A program made the position numbers and the translations under genes. A model generated the notes under the pieces. That model did not search any database and was not told the DNA's origin. It saw only the letters and a list, made by a program, of their open reading frames with translations. From NCBI GenBank assembly GCA_950295325.1, contig OX485804.1:930001-994000 (forward strand): a stretch of DNA of 64,000 nt, read 5' to 3'. Source of the DNA: Polytrichum commune. Lineage: Eukaryota; Streptophyta; Polytrichopsida; Polytrichales; Polytrichaceae. This document shows, piece after piece, positions 62,109 through 64,000 of the stretch; the first letter of the stretch is position 1; every line of letters starts with the position of its first letter.

Positions 62109-64000
62109 ATGCGGGAAGTGGTGACTGTGCAGGTCGGAGGGTACGCCAATTATGTGGGCGCCCATTTCTGGAACTTCCAGGTACTTCTTTCCCGATGTCA
62201 ATACATTTGGATCGCGCATTGCATCACAGAATTTGGGTCTTAGGAAGCACTGAGGGTTTAGCCAGGGTTTAAGCTCGGAACCCTAAATATCCATCACGGA
62301 CCTCTTATTTCATATACCAATACTGAATTAACATGGATTCAATCACATCAGTGCAAACCAATCATAGGGTTGGCATAGAGTCAATCTTTTGTTACTATAT
62401 TTTATAGTTGCAAGACCTAGGAGAATAAATTGTGAGTTGAAACGATGTCGAATGAATCACTAAAAGCTGATCACTTGCATGTTGAGATGAAATTTGGATT
62501 GCGTATTGCTACCTCCCTGTAGAGGAGTAATGGCAGAATTGGCTTTTATGAAGCACTGAGGTTTAACCATGGTATATGCTCTGAACCCTAAACATTCATC
62601 ATAAACCTATAAATTTATATACCAACACCGATGTCACATGGATTCAGTCGCATCAAAAGTACAATGTTGAATCAATGCCTATCAACCACAGGGTTACAAT
62701 TTAGTCAGTCTTTTATTTGTACATCTTATAGTTGCAGGATTTAAAAGATTGAATTGGGAGTTGAACCAACGTTGATTAAATTCCTAAACGCTGGTCACTT
62801 GCATTTTGAGATGATGTTTGGATCGCACATCATTACAGTACCTCCCTGAAGCTTGGTGCATGGGAGTAATGACAGAACTGGAGTTTAGGAAGCACTAAGG
62901 GTTTAGTCAGGTTTTTAAGTTCTAGACCTGAAAACTTCATCACACACCTCTAAATTCATATATCAACACTAAGTTCACATCGATTCAATCACATCAAACT
63001 ACACTATTGGATCAATGCCAATCATAAGGTTGCAATCAAGTCAATCTTTTGTTCTAAATTTTATAGTGGCAAGGCTGCAAATATTGAATTACTAGTTGAA
63101 TCACTAGCTAAATGTCGAGTCAATACTCACTCAGCATTAAACGCCTGTCACTTGTATTGTGAGATGTCATGCTCAAAGTACCCCACCTCTTGAGTATTGA
63201 GATTGAGGTTGATGGAGAAGGCGAAGAAAATTGTCCGAGCCTATGTTTGAGCAATTTGATTGTATTCTCTGGGTTCTCATAGGCATGTTTCCTTAAACCC
63301 TTCTGTCGCGGTAATGTCATGCCAAGTCATGTGTAATTTGAGCTCTTAACAAGATTCCTTTACATGTGGCAGGATGAAGCTCTTGGAACTTCTGAAGATG
63401 CTGCACTGGGGCAGTCTGCTACCACTGGTCTGGACATGGGTGTTCTCTACAGAGTTGGCGAGACTCGGCAGGTATTTCTCAGTTTTGCTTTGTCCTTGTA
63501 GTTGTTTTCAGCCCTCTCAGAACAACAGTGCTTATTTCTTGGAGTGTTTCCATGTACATTTTTTGTAAGGGGATCATATCAGGTGTTTCAATGGGCAAGT
63601 CTTACGCTATTTCTGTTTTGAGACTCTCACACTCTTATGTAATGTTATATTGGCAGGGCGCTGCAACATATACACCACGAATGCTTGCATTTGATCTACG
63701 TGGTAAGTTTGCTGCAGTTTGGCTTTTTCAAAATTTGGCAAAGGTGCACTTTAATACTGTAGACCTGGATTTTATGACTTAAGGCACTATGATCTTGTTA
63801 CTGGCATTGTCAATACCATCTTACTGGTCTTTTGGCCGCGTTAGTGAATTTTACAAAGAGATATGTATTGGTGGATCACATTGAGAAATGCTTCATAAAT
63901 GCATCATGGTTTGTGTTTTACAGTGTTTTTGGAACAGGTAGCTTGGGTGCAGTTCGTGCTGTGGGGTCACTTTATGAGCGCTCTTCTCAACCTGGCCCCT
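62109..64000 (+). CDS. Misato/DML1 tubulin-like protein, 5' part (runs off the window)
   Basis: Exons 62109–62180, 63373–63471, 63657–63702 and 63938 onward, all GT–AG and in frame (94 codons in the window). The protein opens MREVVTVQVGGYANYVGAHF, the N-terminal Misato segment that resembles the tubulin GTP-binding start, followed by DMGVLYRVGETRQ, AATYTPRMLAFDLRG and SLGAVRAVGSLYE. These are the order and motifs of animal Misato (MSTO1) and yeast DML1. Family members are cytosolic or mitochondria-associated and linked to mitochondrial distribution and to the TCP-1/tubulin system; the plant role is little known. An alternative acceptor at 63924 would break the frame, so 63938 was chosen. The 3' end is outside the window. 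Confidence 0.85.
62205..63170 (+). repeat. Misato intron 1: tandem repeat, about 305–340-bp units
   Basis: Three diverged units carry GAAGCACTRAGG (62243, 62550, 62889), ATACCAACACYGA, CATGGATTCARTCRCATCA, AGTCAATCTTTTGT, ATTTTATAGTTGCA and CACTTGCATKTTGAGATGA. They fill most of the 1.2-kb intron. The first unit starts only about 25 bp after the donor. Confidence 0.8.

Noticed and set aside
63901-63937. Acceptor at 63923/63924 for Misato exon 4
   Set aside because: It leaves the downstream conserved SLGAVRAVGSLYE text out of frame; the acceptor ending at 63937 joins exactly.

Overview
This window is nuclear DNA of a land plant or a close streptophyte relative. It is AT-rich. Its genes carry many GT–AG introns and encode plant-type proteins: an ABCB15-like transporter and a heavy-metal-associated HMA protein. 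About 80% of the window is intergenic DNA full of decayed repeats. One decayed transposase resembles a family I recall from moss genomes, so a spore-bearing plant (bryophyte, lycophyte or fern) is my best guess, but the sequence does not settle it. I see no bacterial, organellar or viral gene set, no rRNA, no convincing tRNA and no CRISPR array.

Four genes can be supported, with exons joined by hand. (1) 13,538–21,381 (+): full-size ABCB transporter, 12 exons, 1,328 aa. (2) 23,123–27,512 (−): HMA-domain protein, 4 coding exons, 749 aa, convergent with the ABCB gene. (3) 55,331–57,701 (−): unrecognised protein, 5 exons, 304 aa. (4) 62,109 to the right edge (+): 5' part of a Misato/DML1 tubulin-like gene, which runs out of the window. 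Every junction keeps frame, and for genes 1–3 the summed coding length is a whole number of codons.

The left 12 kb, the 27.5–55 kb block and the 57.7–61.8 kb block hold no intact gene. They carry short foldback or terminal-inverted-repeat elements in several families, a decayed transposase with a SWIM-like finger (one long copy at 38.2–40.7 kb and two C-terminal relics), two arrays of a ~300-bp satellite (36.1–37.8 and 46.8–47.7 kb), and a ~146-bp array (42.7–43.6 kb). Several families recur many kb apart, sometimes in opposite orientation.

A recurring theme is local tandem or inverted duplication inside and next to genes. The ABCB 5' leader, two ABCB introns, an HMA-gene intron and Misato intron 1 all carry diverged 90–340-bp duplications. 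In one ABCB intron the start of the next exon was duplicated together with its splice acceptor. I found no gene cluster that forms a clearly new biochemical system. The best leads are the unrecognised 304-aa gene, the unusual HMA protein, the transposase family and the intragenic duplications.
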